Source: Trochalopteron elliotii
Taxonomy: Eukaryota > Chordata > Aves > Passeriformes > Leiothrichidae
DNA: 64,000 nt
Assembly (NCBI GenBank): GCA_024734555.1
Contig: JANPWX010000033.1
Coordinates: 5,625,021-5,689,020, forward strand
Reading direction: 5' to 3'
Each line of letters opens with the position of its first letter. Position 1 is the first letter of the stretch. The notes below the pieces were generated by a model, which did no database searches, was not told the origin of the DNA, and saw nothing but the letters and a program-made list of their open reading frames with translations. The position numbers and the translations under genes are program-made. This document shows, one piece after another, positions 1 to 13,500 of the stretch.

Positions 1-57
1 GGGAAAGGGAAAGGGAAAGGGAAAGGGAAAGGGAAAGGGAAAGGGAAAGGGAAAGGA
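1..57. repeat. GGGAAA hexamer microsatellite
   Basis: Nine tandem copies of GGGAAA, cut by the window edge. The same hexamer recurs at 31550-31632. On the coding strand it is CCCTTT-type pyrimidine repeat. Confidence 0.95.
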
Positions 58-750
58 AATGTCCTCTTCAGCCCACGGCCTCCAGCAAGGCCTGAGCTCA
101 GAGCAGGACCCCAGCCACATTCTCAGGGATGTGCTGAGGAGCAGGAGCTGGGTCAGGGCTGGGCACAGGGAAGGCAGGGCCTGTGTGTGTGTCTGTGACC
201 CTGTGAGTCATTCCCATCCTGTAACTTCACGTTCCCCTTTGGAATTCCCTTGGGGAGATGTAATTGATGTCTCCAGAGCACTCTGAGATCCACTGAGAGC
301 AGACAAGGAGAAGATGGTGCATGAATCATGCTGCTGGAGGGACTGGGAGAGGACAGGAGCTTTTCTCCAAAAGCTGGGGTGCCTGTGCTGGATGCTCCAC
401 CAGGAACAGAGATCCAGCTCTGGCAGCAGCCTCAGCTCTGGCAGCCCCAGCAGGCCCTGAGCAGTGGTTTTGGCTCTGAATAGCTCAGCCCAGGCTCTGT
501 TATTCACCCAAATCCCCTCAACTTGGGCACAGAAAACTCCAGCTCTCCCCTCTCTCTGGCAGCCAGGGGCTATCCATCATTCCCTGGGAATCCAGTGCCA
601 AGGGGGACTGTGGGCTGCAGGGAGAGAAGCCCAGCTGAAGAACTTTTTGGAGATTCTGTTGATGCCCTGAAGGCTTCAGAGAAGCCACAAGAGCTGGAGA
701 TGCTGGTGAGTATCTGTGATTCTCCTGGACCTTCCCTTCTGCACTGGGAT

Positions 751-1047
751 GTAGTTTTGGTTTTGTGCTTGAGATGTTTTGGTGTTTTGAAATTTTTTTT
801 TTCAGGGAATTTTTTGTAAACAAGAGACATGTTTTTGTAAACTGTACTTATGTTTTTATTTTTTTCCTAGGAGGGACTTCTTTTTAATGTCCCTCTGGTC
901 TGACTAATGTGACTGAAGAAGTTTGTCTTCTTGTTACCAATCAAATTGGTCTGTGTAGAATAGTATAAAAAGGAGACACATCTCAAAAATAAAAGAGTCA
1001 TTTTCAGCCTTCTGAAGTCAGAGTCTCTGTCGTTGTGGTGTAAAACA
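751..1047 (+). mobile_element. LTR-like element, copy 1 of family A
   Basis: Aligns with 8477-8765. In order on the plus strand: ACCAATCAAATTGG (CCAAT-box-like), TATAAAAAGG, AATAAAAG and a terminal GTGTAAAACA. This order of TATA box, poly(A) signal and CA end is typical of a retroviral LTR (solo). The left limit is where the two copies start to align, not a proven end. Antisense to CACNA1H. Confidence 0.6.
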
Positions 1048-2243
1048 GCATCACTGGAATGCTGTGGGGACAATAGCACTGTGCTCCAGGCCACCCAGGT
1101 GAGCAGGGACAGCCTCTCCCAGGGTATCCCAGCTGGATCTGTGCCCTACCCCTGCAAAAACCCTGGGAGAACCTCCTCAGCTCAAGGCTCACACACCCAG
1201 CTGGCTCTGGGAGAGGCACTGAGGGAATCTGTGTCTCCTGCTGCCCCTCTCCTGGGTGAAGCTTCCTGTGCCTCTTCCTGCTCTGACATTCCCATTGTTG
1301 ATGTTCTCAGCTCCCTGGGCTGCCTGTCCAGAGCAATTCCTCAGAAATTTCAGCTCCTGACAAGCCTTTCCAAGGCTGTGAGTCCTCCCCATCCTCCTCC
1401 CATCACTCTCTAGCCAAGGTAGCAATCCTGGCAGTGGGAAAACACAGATTTATGCACCAGGCCCAGGAGAAAATGGACACATCTGCCTGGAAAACAGAGG
1501 CCATCTGTGACAATTCCAGGACTGGTGGAGAGCCAGAACCTTGGAGGGTGGAGTCACCTCAGGCTGACCTGAACCAGGTTCCCCTTTTCTGTGTCCCCTC
1601 AGCCCCACAGAGCCCAGCCCCAGGAGCCAACAGGGTTTTTGTTCCTGTGGAATTCCTATGGAATTCTGTATCTGTGCAGCACAGCCCACACCTCTCCATC
1701 TCCCCAAATCCATCATCCCCATGGCCACTCCTGCTCCCTGAGTTCCCATCCCTGGGGCTCTCCAGGCTCTGGCAAAGGCAGAGTTGTTGTTTTTCTTCCC
1801 CAGCTGCTGTTGGAAAATGCCAGAGAAGCTCTTCAGGAGCTCCAAGTGAGATAAGCCCAGGAATTACAGCACCAAGAGGAGATAAACTCCTGGACAGGGG
1901 CAAATTCAGGTCCTGCCCTTCAGGGCTCTGCTGGAACAAGGAGTTTTTCACTCTTTTCTTGGCACAGAGTCCCTGTGGGGGCAGTTCCAAGCTTTTGAAG
2001 GCAGAGAGGAGCCTCCTGTAGAGCCTGCAGGGAATTAATGTGCCATCCACGGATCAAGTGAGACCAGAGGAGGGAAAACAACCCAGATCTTTTGATAGGG
2101 AAGTTCCACATCTTACTGCCTGTTGGAGGGTGGGAATTGGGCTGGATTCCAGTTGTCCTCTCCACCAGGAAGAGCTGTGGCAGCTCAGCAGTGACTGCTG
2201 GGGGGATTCACATCCAGCAGGAGCATTTTAACCCAAACCTGAC

Positions 2244-2299
2244 ACAGAAAGGGTGAACTGGACTTTGGAAAGCTGGGAATGGGGAAAGGACTAAAGGAA
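2244..2299 (+). repeat. 56-bp perfect direct duplication, copy 1
   Basis: Begins ACAGAAAGGGTGAACTGGAC and ends GGACTAAAGGAA. Identical over 56 bases to 3022-3077; the preceding CCTGA is also shared. Confidence 0.95.
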
Positions 2300-3021
2300 A
2301 ACCATCAAACAGCCTTTGCTTCCAAACCCAGCAGCCACCAGATGTAGGAGCAAGGAAATGATCAGTGATGGATGAGTGGTGTAATTCATTATGGAGCCCT
2401 AACGAGCAGGAGCTCAGAAATGAGAGGAAGACACTTGAAGCAGGTCCTGAAAAGCTGCTCCACACCGAGAGATTGAAGGAGTTCACTGCTCTCCTGTTCA
2501 CCAGATTGCAAGAGATTATTTTAGCTACCACTGCTCCAAAAGGGAGAAGTACCACAAGAAAAATGCAAAATTACATCCAGTAAAAAAACAAACTCGGCTA
2601 ATTCAGACTAAACCCACCAGATTTTGTTTTTAGTAGGAAGAGTAAACACGAATGTATTCCATCAGCAGGGGATGGCTGATTCCCTAACCCTGAATCTTTA
2701 AAACAAGAACCAGGAGCTGGGTTTTTGTTTTTTTTTTTTTCTGGGATTGAGGGGACATGGAGAAGGTGGGAAGAGACTGTGTCCATCTGACATCATTCCT
2801 TGACCATTCTTTCTGTCTCTGTGGCCTCTCCTCAGTTTTTTCCTCTTCTCCATCTCATTTTTTCCCACAGATCAGGTGAAGGAGAAGGTCTTTGACCTGG
2901 CAGACAGAGGTTACCACACAAAGAGCAGGGCAGGAACTCTTTGAAAAGAGCAGCTCAAGCTCAGTCTGAAATCCCAAAAGAGGAGATTAATCCTGGGACA
3001 GTCTTGGACCAAAATCCTGAT

Positions 3022-3077
3022 ACAGAAAGGGTGAACTGGACTTTGGAAAGCTGGGAATGGGGAAAGGACTAAAGGAA
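3022..3077 (+). repeat. 56-bp perfect direct duplication, copy 2
   Basis: Second copy of 2244-2299, 778 bp further on, with no mismatch. The identity suggests recent origin or gene conversion. Confidence 0.95.
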
Positions 3078-4067
3078 TTATTTATATCCTCAAATTTGGG
3101 GATAATTGGTTCTCCAAGTGTTACTCAAATTGCTGAATAAAAACCAAATCCAAAGCTGATGGAAATCACCCCCCACCAAAAATGCAGTGACAGTTTCTTG
3201 TCATCGTCAGCCCATAAATGGGCATTCTCCACACACTAGACAAAGAATTTCCCCCCAAACCTGAATGAATAAACATTAAATTAGCTTTTTTTGTCACTTA
3301 GAAACCACATTCTATGAGGATTTTCCAGCTGTGGTTTTAGGATGTTAATTTAATTAGGGTAGGAACTCATGCCCTGCCTTGGAAACAAAAGCTGCAGCTT
3401 TATGAAGAGTGATGGCTGTCAGAGACCTCTTCCTAAAATTCTCTTTTTATTTTCTGAGCTTCACTGGAGGCCAAAGTGGCATTTTTTTATCTGCTGGGAA
3501 TATCCCTGGGGTTTTCCCTTGACAAGAGACCTTGCTGGGAATGCAAACTGCAAGAGCACCCCAAGGAAACCAAAAATCCTGGCCTGAAGCCACCCTATTG
3601 TTTGTGGGGTGGAGACAGAAAACAAGGAGGGAGAGAAAATATGGTCTGTGGTGACAATGCTTTGTAAATTGAAAAACCAGACACAAACCCAAGGACTTCC
3701 AGCCCAGGGGTCAGGTTGGTAAATCCCTGCTTTAGCCTCAGCCCAAATCCTTAAGGAAATCTGGATGCCAAAGGGCAAATGAGGGGATTAGAAACATCTT
3801 CATGGCAATGATGAGGAGTAAAGCAAAGGGGTCGTGCAAGGAAAAGAAATTCCCCATTTTCCAGCTCTCTTGGAACAGATCATGGGTTGTTTTGCACTTA
3901 GGAACTGAGTCCCAGGGGTGTTTTGGGGTAATTCCATGTTTTCTGCTGATTGTCTTGTGGCCACTCATCCTCTGGAGGAGACTCCCACACTCCCTTGGCT
4001 GCTCCTGGGATCCAGGGAATTGGGATGGGCAGGGATCAGAGTTCATTCCAAACACTGAACCATCAAG

Positions 4068-4365
4068 AGCTCACACCAGCACACCCACAAACGAGCAGAA
4101 CATGCCTTAAAAAGGATAAAATTTAAAAAAAAACAAACCCAACACCTTGGAATTCTGATGGAGAACTGAAAGCCCCAAAAGTTTCTTTCCTTCTCTTCTC
4201 AGATTCACAAAAAAGCTCACACCAGCACAGCCACAAACAAGCAGAACACAACTTAAAAAGGATAAAATTAAAAGAAAAAACAAACCCCAAACACCTTGGA
4301 TTTCCGATGGAGGACTGAAAGCCAGCAAAAAGTTTCTTTCCTTATTTTCTCAGATCCATAAAAAA
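4068..4365 (+). repeat. 146-bp tandem duplication
   Basis: Two head-to-tail units (4068-4213 and 4214-4365), each starting AGCTCACACCAGCACA and ending in CAGATYCAYAAAAA. They share CTTAAAAAGGATAAAATT and AGTTTCTTTCCTT and differ at about one base in ten. Confidence 0.9.
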
Positions 4366-4880
4366 GCAGTCCCAGGCAGTGAACACTTGCAGGATCCTAT
4401 CAAATTCCCTAAATCTGGAAGTGTTGTTGTTTCTCTTGTAGCTCAGGAGAATTTGGTGATTGCTGACCCCAAATCAAGATTTTAACCTTCAGAAGCATCT
4501 CCCTTTCCAAGGCTGCAGCACCTCTGTCAATAACTGTGGTTGTTTCTTCTTCCCAAATAAAACCCCCGAGTTGGAAGCTCCCAGTGCTTTCTCCAACATT
4601 CTTCTCTGTCCCTCCTGGTGTTCCCCAAACTTGCCAGTGAAATCTGGGGTTTGTACAAGCTCTGTCTACAGGAATTTCCTCTCTGGGAACTCTTTTCCCA
4701 TAATTTTGGCTTTTCCCATCAAACACACTCCAGGATGAGCCACATAAAACTCTGGAGAAAGCTGAGACCCTCCCCAGGTGGCTTTTAGAGGCCACCAAAC
4801 AGGGAGCTGTCCCCAGGCCCCAAAGGCACTGCTGTTGCCAAGGGGAACCCCCTGGGCATGCAGGAATTTTGGGGGCTTAC

Positions 4881-4951
4881 CTGGGGCAGGGCTTGCACCA
4901 CCGTGTCCAGAAGAGCTCTCATGCCTGTGGCCATTTTCAGCAGTTTCAGCA
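4881..4951 (-). CDS. CACNA1H: Exon w20: domain IV S4 end and S4-S5 linker
   Basis: 71 bp, two bases in, phase 0 out at CCCCAG|GTAAGC. It encodes [20 protein letters not shown] then LPQ, the end of IVS4 and the S4-S5 linker. The next family exon (starting VGNLGLLFMLLFF) is not found in bases 1-4880, so it lies outside the window. Confidence 0.97.
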
Positions 4952-7550
4952 CTGAAATGAGGAGCAAATCCTGCTCAGCAGGGCTGGGGGACATGGCAGG
5001 GGAAAATCCAGGATGGAAATCGAGGTTCAGGGCTTGCAGGGAGGGTTTAAATCTCTCTTCCTGCTAACATCCCACTGTCAGTGCCAAGGGGAATGGATTC
5101 TCATTGCCAGAGGGCAGGGTTGTGGGATATTGGGAAGGAATCCCTCCTTGGGAGGGTGGGGAGGGGCTGAAATAGAATTGCCAGAGAAGCTGTGGCTGCC
5201 CCTGGATCCCTGGAAGTGCCCAAGGCCAGGCTGGATGGGGCTTGGAGCTGCCTGGGATGGTGGAAGGTGTCCCTGCCATGGCAGGGGTGGAATGGGATGG
5301 GATTTAATGTCCCTTCCAACCCAAACCATCCTAGAATTCCATGAAAATGGACAAAAACCTACAAGAACTCCACCAGGCAGGAAAATGGGAGTCACCTCAC
5401 CAGTGAAGAGCATCTCCCCAAGCCCTGACTGCCATCCCTTTCCCCTCTGCTCTGGAGCAGCACAAAAACTCTGTGATCCCAGGCTGGAATCAGAATCCAA
5501 CCTCAGATCCCACAGGAAAACCCTGTGGCACCCCCAGCTGCTCTCTGAGCTGCCACTTCATGTTCCCCACTGGAAATGAACCAGCAGGGCTGGAAGGACA
5601 AATGCCCAAAGGATTTCCTGGGGTGGCTGGAGACTCCCAGACACACCTCTGGCTATCCTGAGCACCCTCATGATGCGGATGATGGTGGGGTTGATGGGCA
5701 GGGCAGCGTTCATCTCGATCTCCTCCAGCGTGATCCCCACAATGGACAGCAGAACTATGGCCAAGTCCAGCTGGTTCCACCTACAGGGAGAGCAAGGACA
5801 CAAAAAATTCCTTCTTTTGTGTTGCTTTTGGATTATCCTCTTGGATTTGTGTTAATATTTGTGTCAATAATAGGCACCAGCAAATCCCAAGTGCATCTCC
5901 TCATTCTCATCCGGGCCCATGCTTTTTGGGGGGTACAAAAGCAGCTCAGAGCAGCCAGCACAGACGTCTTGTGAGCCACAAAATCTGGGAAGTGACTGGG
6001 AAGTGTTTCTGACCTCTAAGCTGAGCTGCTGGAAAGGGAAATACTGGGGGAAAAGATGCATCTGGAATTCTGGGAGATTTCCCAGATCCCTCCTGCCCAG
6101 CAGTTCTTAGAAGTTCTAGTTCTCACACTACAAAGTTTGCACCCACAGAGAGCCAGGCCTGGGCTCTTCCCACAGTGCTGCTCCATCTCCCCAGAATCTG
6201 GCTCTGGAACTGTCTCAATCCAGCCCTGAATCCCAAATCCACAGGGGTTCAAAATGCTCTCACCTGTCCTTAAAAAACCTGCGGAAACCAAAGGCCACCA
6301 ACTTCAGCAGCGCCTCGAACACAAAGACAATGGTGAACACGTAGTTGCAGTACTTGAGGGCTTCATCCAGGGACTGGAAAGAGAGATCCCAGTTAGGCCA
6401 GCCCAGTTAATCCCTTCCTAGACCCCCACTGGCAGGGAGCAGGGTGGGGGAAGCACAGAAATATCAGGAATAAAGTCATAAAGGCTGGCAGAGCTAAACT
6501 ATGCAGCAGAACTCAAATAAAGGCTCAGCCCCTGAGTCAAACAAAACCCTCCAAAGCACTAAGATCAGTTCTGCTAAAAATGTCAGGTTCAAGCTCGGTG
6601 CACAAATTGTTCAGTCTGGGCCAGACAGGAAAAAATTCGCCCCTTCCCCATCTCCTGAAGATTCCTTGGTGTGACCTGCCCAGCCCTGGGGAGAAGAAAA
6701 ACCTCCATGGATCATTCCTTAATTCCAGCCCTCGGGACAAAGGTTTTGCTTCAAAAGCTTGGGAAAATAAATAAACCTTGGAGATGGATTAAACTTTTCC
6801 TTGTTGAAAAATGGGAGCTCTCCAGAGCTGGGCAAAGCGTGTCCATATTTGGTGCAACGTTCCCGCTCTCCACGGGGCCGCTCTCGGAAGTCAGGAATCC
6901 ACAGTGTTTATACTTGAGGATGATGAGTGTTTATAATGGATTTCATTGGAGCTGGGGGCCAACAATAGCAAAGGAATCTTGTGGGGCCTTAAAATAGACA
7001 CTTGGGGAGGGGGGGAAGCAGCTCTTGGGGTGGGGGACAGGAGGGAGGGAAGGGGAATTTAGTTGAGTGTAGCACAGGACTCTGAATTTCCAATAAAAAA
7101 TGGGAATCGTGAGCATCAAACAAGAAAATTTGGAAATAAATGCAACAGAGGAGGCTGCAGGAAACCCCAGGGCACAGGAAAGCTCTTTTTGTCCCCTCTG
7201 TGTGGTGCCTGGCTTTGCTGACCCCACACACAGCGAGGTCACCAGGGCATGGCCATGCCCTGATTTTTGGGAACGAGAGCTGGAAGTTTCTCAGGTGTTG
7301 GCAACAATCCCTATTTTTGTTCCAGTACCTAAAATAAAATGGCAGCTCAAAAAACACAAGACAATTCCCTGCTCCAGCCAAATCCCAAGTCTGACTTCTC
7401 CCCTTGTTTGTGACTGTTTGCATTTGGATTTACAACTCTGTGTTAAGTCAGTGTAAACCAAGCGTAAATAAAAGCTAATCTGGATAAACAACACTTCCAT
7501 GGGAAACAAAGGAATTACCCTGGTGTAAAACACACACACACCCACACACA

Positions 7551-7596
<46 letters not shown>

Positions 7597-10500
7597 TACC
7601 CCCTGGCTCAGCATCCAGGAGGCATTTGCAGGTTACCACAGAATGCTGGAAAAGTAAATGCTGAGCCAGAGCTTCATAAGTGATAACAAAATGGAAAATT
7701 TATAGATAAAAAATATATAAATTTCTATAAATTTACTTATCGGCCCCTATGATTTATGCCAAAGGTGTTCTGAGGGGAGAATGACTTTGTTAGACATTAA
7801 AAAATTGAGGATTGTGCTTTTAAATTGATCTGTTCGAAATTCATTGAGGAAGAGAAACCCTCTGCACGCCGTAACTCTGAGTTTATATCTGTTAGTGGAA
7901 TGTTCCAAAACTCCAGACTGTTTTCCAGTGTGAGGCTCAGTCAGGTTTGGGATCAGGGCAGGAAATATTTGACTTGGTCTTTTCCTAGTAAAAGCTCAAT
8001 TCACACTCCATTAGCTGGGGTTTTTTACCCAAAGCAGGGAAATCAAGGTTTTGCCTGAGCAGTGACTCCCAAATGGCAGAGCTGGATCAGGATGCTGAGG
8101 CTCCCAAGAACTGGTGATGCCTTTTTGGGACTTTTACCTAAAAATAGAGGCCAGATGAAATTAAAGGCATAAAAAGTGTTTGTATTTATTGGAGGGCCCT
8201 CAGGTTCATTTAGGGCAAACTGAGCCCTCCAGGGGCTACACTCAAAAATGGACCACGGGTTACGGATTTTCACACTTTTATAAGTTTGGTCCATTTGCAT
8301 ATCAGGGGTAAATCTTCCAATTACAGCCTCAGGTAATGAACTCGTTTACCCCAAGTTTGCTTCCCCCAACTGACTTTTATTTACATTTCTCAGGGCCTGA
8401 GGCAGTGAGGTGTCCTTGATTCCCAGGCCTGGAAAAGAATTGTTGTGTCTGACCAAAACGGGGAGAGCAGCAGCTTGTAGCTCTGGTTTTATGCTTGAAG
8501 TGTTTGAGTATTTTAAAATATTTTTTTAGAGAATTTTCTGTAAACCAGAGAAATGTTTTTGTAACTGTACCTATGTTATTCATTCCTTTTCCTAGGAGGG
8601 ACTTCTTCTTGATGTCCCTCTGGTCTAACCAATGTAATCAAAAAGGTTTGCCTTTGTTTCACCAATCAAATTGGTCCACGTAAAATAGTATTAAAAAAAA
8701 ACACATCCCAAAAATAAAAAAGTCATTTTCAGCCTTCTAAATCTCAGAGTCTGTAGTGTAAAACAATGTCAGCAGCTCACACTGTGTGTGGAGTTTAGAG
8801 TAACACACTAAAGAACTGCAGAATTACAAATATATAAAAAATAATATATATAATATATATAAAAAAATATATAAAATATCTATAAATATATATAAAAAAT
8901 ATAAAAGCAAAAACCCACTGGGAACGGCCCCATTTTGGCCAATTTTTCCCCAGGGGGGGCAGCTCCTACCTTGGGCTGGTTGTAGTGCTCCATGGACATG
9001 GTGATGACGTTGACGCCGATGATGAAGGTGATGAAGAGGTCGAGGTAGTGGCTGGTGCACAGGCTGTGGATGGATCTCCTGGCAGGGGAGTAGTCGGCGT
9101 AGTAGGGCCTGCGCTGGGCTTCTGTGGGGACACAGGGGACAGCACTGAGACAGGGAGTGCAGGGTGAAGGTCACCTCCCACCCGGACATGGGGGGAGAAC
9201 GGAGTTGGACAAACCATGGGAAGCGGCTGAGAGATTCCTGAGTGACCCCTGAGTGATCCCTGAGTGACCCCTGAGTGACCTCTGAATGATTCCTGAGAGC
9301 TGAGTGATCCCTGATTCCTGAGTGACCCCTGAGTAATTCCTGAGTGATCCCTGATTGATCCCTGAGAGATTTCTGAGTGACCCGAGTGATTCCTGACTAA
9401 TCCCTAAGTGATTCCTGAGTGACCCCTGACACCTGAGTGATCCCTGAGTGATCCCTGAGTGATCCCTAAGTGATCCCTGATTGATTCCTGAGTGATCCCT
9501 GAGTGATTTCTGATATTCCTGTGTGACCCCTGATTGATCCCTGATTCCTGAGTGACCTGATTCCTGAATGATTCCTGAGTGAGCCCTGACTGATCCCTGT
9601 GTAATTCCTGATTGATCCCTGAGTGATTCTTGATTGATTCCTGTGTGATTCCTGAGTGCCTCCTGATTGATCCCTGAGTAATACCTGAGTGACCCCTGAA
9701 TGATGCCTGATCCCTGAGTGATTCCTGTGTAATTCCTGAGTGATTTGAGTCATCCCAGTGTAATTCCTGTGTGATCCCTGAATGATCCCTGAATGGTTCC
9801 CAAGTGATTCTTATGTAATTCTTGAGTGATCCCCGTGTGACCTCTGAGTGATTCCTGAGTGATCCCTGAGTGATCCTGCCTCCCACACCAGCCCCAGTGG
9901 GGTTTTTGGGATCATCCAGGTCCTCCCCTGTGTCCCACAATCTCCCCTGGAATGGGAAGCAGGCAGGGGCAGGAGTGGGATAGACACGGGACCCAAAGCC
10001 AAGGGAAAAGCTTCAAACCCAGCCAAGCTTCAGCTGCAGGTGAGGGCAAAGCTTAAGGCAGGACTCATCTTCCCCCAATCCTGCAGGTGCCAGGAATATT
10101 CCAGGTGGGAGAAGAACACGCCCCAAGCTCCAGGAGGTTTTACTGGGGTGTTTGGAAGGCCTAAGGAAAAGCAGCAGGGCATTCCTGAGGGATGGGAGCA
10201 CACAGGACACAGCCACAAAGCGCTTGGCTCTGCCAGGACAAGCAGCACAAGCTCCTCTGGAAAAAGAAATAGAAATTTATATGGATAAAATAGGTAATTA
10301 AACAATAGATCTAGGGCTCAGGGCATGCCTGCATCTAAAACCATTCACGTGAATTTTGTATCTCTGCCTCAGGTCGTGATTCCTCCTTTTTTTCTCTTTG
10401 AAACATGAAAATTTCTGCCTGGGAGTGTTCCAAAGAGAGTGTTTGGACCCAGGACTGCATTTGTGTCCCTCTCCAGTGAAACTGTGACCACAGGGGTGGC

Positions 10501-13500
10501 TCTGGGCACTGCATGGAGTCAAATTCCTTTCCAACTCCAGCAATGTAAATATTCTGAGTTTACCCAAGGCCGAGGCAGCCTTACTGTGGATTTTACAAGT
10601 GGGAAGAGACACTGAGGTCACCCCGAGTCAGAGCAGGGTTGTTCTTCACAGAGAGGGGGTTTTGCAAATATTTCAGCCAATTCAGCTCTAAATGCATGAA
10701 GAGCTCAGAAAAAGCTGCTTCACCTTGAAAATAAAGAGGGAAATCAGTTCAGAAGGACTCAGTGCCCTCCTGAAATCCATCTCCCACTCCTCTCATCCTG
10801 CTAATACCTTTCAGATGGAAGGACTCTTGAAATGTGGGAGTTTTTTTGATTTTTTTTTTTTTTGGTGCAACTGATGCCAGATCAGAATCCAAAACTTTAA
10901 AATTAATTGGATAAAGGGAAACAGAATCTGCAACTCTCTTTCAACTATATTTTTTTTCCTGGTAGTTAAAAGTACAGTGGAGGCATTTGAAAAACATTTC
11001 CTTCTGACCAGGGTCACCAAAGCTTTTTTTTTCTGCTAAGGGGTGTGGAAAAACAAGATGAAAGCAACCAAAGTTGTTCTTGAATACATTTTTTTTTCCT
11101 GTTGCTTTCATGTGCCTTAATCCTACGAGTCATCTTGGACTGCTGGGGCTGTCTCTGCTACTGAGCTCAGCCTGCCTGAAAAACAATAATAAAAACATTG
11201 CAGTATAATATTTATTTCAGCCTGGATGATGTGCTTTCATGTGTTTTCAGGATTACAACATCCTTGTGCTTTTTTTTTAATATTTTTAGGGAAATGTCTT
11301 CTTGGGAGTGCAAATAACTCCTTGGGAGGTCTGAGAATACATTTAATACTTAAATGTTATATTAAGGGGCAATTTATTCATGATGACTGGCTGATTAATG
11401 GATTTCAGGACATGAGCAGGGATGGGTTGGCAGCACAGCAAGAAAAGAGGCTGCAGGTGGTTTTAACCACCCCTCACCTGCCCAAAAGCCTGATTTATTC
11501 ACTATTCAGCAAAATGAATATTCAGGTGTTTATTCTGTTTTATCAACTAATTACAGAAGGAGAAGCACAAGAAGACATTTTCCACTGTCAGGCACTGAGC
11601 TGAAAACCTCTCAAATTTCCTGACAGCTCCTTCTGTCCATGGGCTGGAGAGGGAAAACCCAAGGAGGAGGCAGCCAGCCCCAAAGCTGGGTCTGTCCTGC
11701 AGCACAGAGGGGTCTCACAGGTCTCTCTCTCAGCACTGCCCAGGCCTGCCCAAATTCATGCTGGGAAAACTTAGGCCAGGCTTAACCTGAGGGAGCTCTA
11801 GGAGGAGCCTGGCTCCTCTGGGATTTGCACACAACCCAAAGCCAGAACAAGGGACAGGAAAGGAAATCCCACAGAGAGAAAACATCCAAGGACAGCCGGG
11901 AGGGAGGGGACAGAGGTGACAATAACCACATGCAGCAGGGACATGCTCGGGGGGACCCCATGCAGTTTCCACTCCAGGAGATGCTGCCCGTGCCAGGCTG
12001 GCAGAGAGAGCCAGGATGTGCCAGGGAGAGAGTTGGGATGTGCCCAGAGGGAACCAGGATGTGCCCAAGGAACCAGGATGTGCCCAGGGATGTGCCCAGG
12101 GATGTGCCCAGAGGGTGCCCAAGGAATCAGGATGTGCCTAAGGAGCCAGGATGTGCCCAGAGATGGGCCCAGAAGGAGCTGGGATGTGCCCAGGGATGTG
12201 CCCAAAGCGCAAGGATGCGCCTGAGGAGTCGGGATGTGCCTGGAGGGAACCGGGATGCACCCAAGGGTGTGCCCAGAGGGTGCCCAAGGAATCAGGATGT
12301 GCCTGAGGAGCCAGGATGTGCCTAGAGATGTGCCCAGAGGGAGCCAGGATGTGCCTAAGGAGCTGGGATGTGCTCGGAGAGAGCTGGGATGTGCCCAGGG
12401 ATGTGCCCAAAGAATTGGGATGTGCCTGAGGAACCAGGACGTGCCCAGAGATGTGCCCAGGGATGTGCCCAGAGATGTGCCCAGGGATGTGCCCAGGGAT
12501 GTGCCCGAGGACATGGGGCTGGATCAGTGATCCTGGGAAGGCAGAGGGGTTGGCTGCAGCAGGGTAAGAGCAGAGGGAGAGCAGCCCCGCACAGCTCTGG
12601 CAGGACAGAGGCAGTTCCAGAGCTCCAGAGCCTCAGCTCTGGTCATTCCCAAACCCTTCAGGAAGTTTCACTTCCATTGACAGCACAGCAAAGAGCTCTG
12701 GGCTCCTCACAGTTCACATTTTTAACTCTCAGAGGGAATTTGAAGTGCCCAAATCATGTTGAGGGCTCACTGCACATACCCTGACTGCTGCTGGCCCAAC
12801 CAGAGCTGTGGGATCTGTGGAAGAACTGGGATGAGGAGGATGCTGCTCCATGGGATGTGGGCACAGCAACCAGGGGACACCAGATCCATCATCAATCCCA
12901 GCAGGCAAAACATAGCCTGGGCCTTGAGTTCTCTGGGAAAATGAGATCTCTTTGGGGATGAGACTCCCAGCAGCCAACTGGCAGATTTCTGTCATCATGG
13001 AATGGTTTGGTTTGGAAGGGACCTTCAAGCCCATCCAGTGCCACCCCTGCCATGGCAGGGACACCTTCCACTATCCCAGGCTGCTCCAAGCCTCATCCAG
13101 CCTGGCCTTGGGCACTTCCAGGGATCCATGGGCAGCCACAGCTTCTCTGGGAATTCCATCCCAGACCTTTTCCACCCTCCCAGGAAGGAATTCCTTCCCA
13201 ATATCCCATAACCCTTCCCCTGGCAGTGGGAAGCCATTCCCCTTGTCCTGGCACTCCCTGCTCTGTAAATGCTCTCTCTCCATCAAACACAGACAAGTTT
13301 CCCTTCAGCTGCTGGTTTGAACTGGTGGAAATGCAGGAGGAGAAAAAAAAAAAGAAACCATCAAACAGGTGAAAAAAGGGGAAAATCCCAGCTTTTCCTC
13401 CCCCTGCTTTTAGATGCTGGCTAACACTCGAATCTCACCTCTCTGCAGAGTATTTCAACTTTGCTTGTGGTTCTGCTGACATGGAAATTAATGAAGCCCC

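Larger units (their letters stand above)
1..4880 (-). other. Intron downstream of w20 (partial)
   Basis: At least 4,880 bp. It holds a GGGAAA hexamer repeat at the window edge (1-57), an LTR-like element (751-1047), a 56-bp perfect dispersed duplication (2244-2299 and 3022-3077) and a 146-bp tandem duplication (4068-4365). No further CACNA1H exon is present. Nothing recognised in 1050-2240 or 3080-4060. Confidence 0.8.
6374..8969 (-). other. Intron between w17 and w18
   Basis: 2,596 bp. It contains a CA microsatellite (7530-7591), an LTR-like element (8477-8765) and an AT-rich TATAAA-type stretch (8826-8905). Nothing recognised in 6374-7525 or 7600-8470. Confidence 0.8.

Noticed and set aside
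1434..2050. Open frames of 195 (plus) and 163 (minus) residues
   Set aside because: No recognisable domain, codon pattern or splice context; likely chance open frames in GC-balanced intron.
9404..9940. 178-residue minus-strand open frame with repeated HSGIT
   Set aside because: Pure product of the 11-bp minisatellite.
11798..12514. 238-residue minus-strand open frame with repeated GTSLGTS and overlapping plus-strand frames with CAQGCAQ
   Set aside because: Product of the GATGTGCCCA minisatellite; open on both strands.
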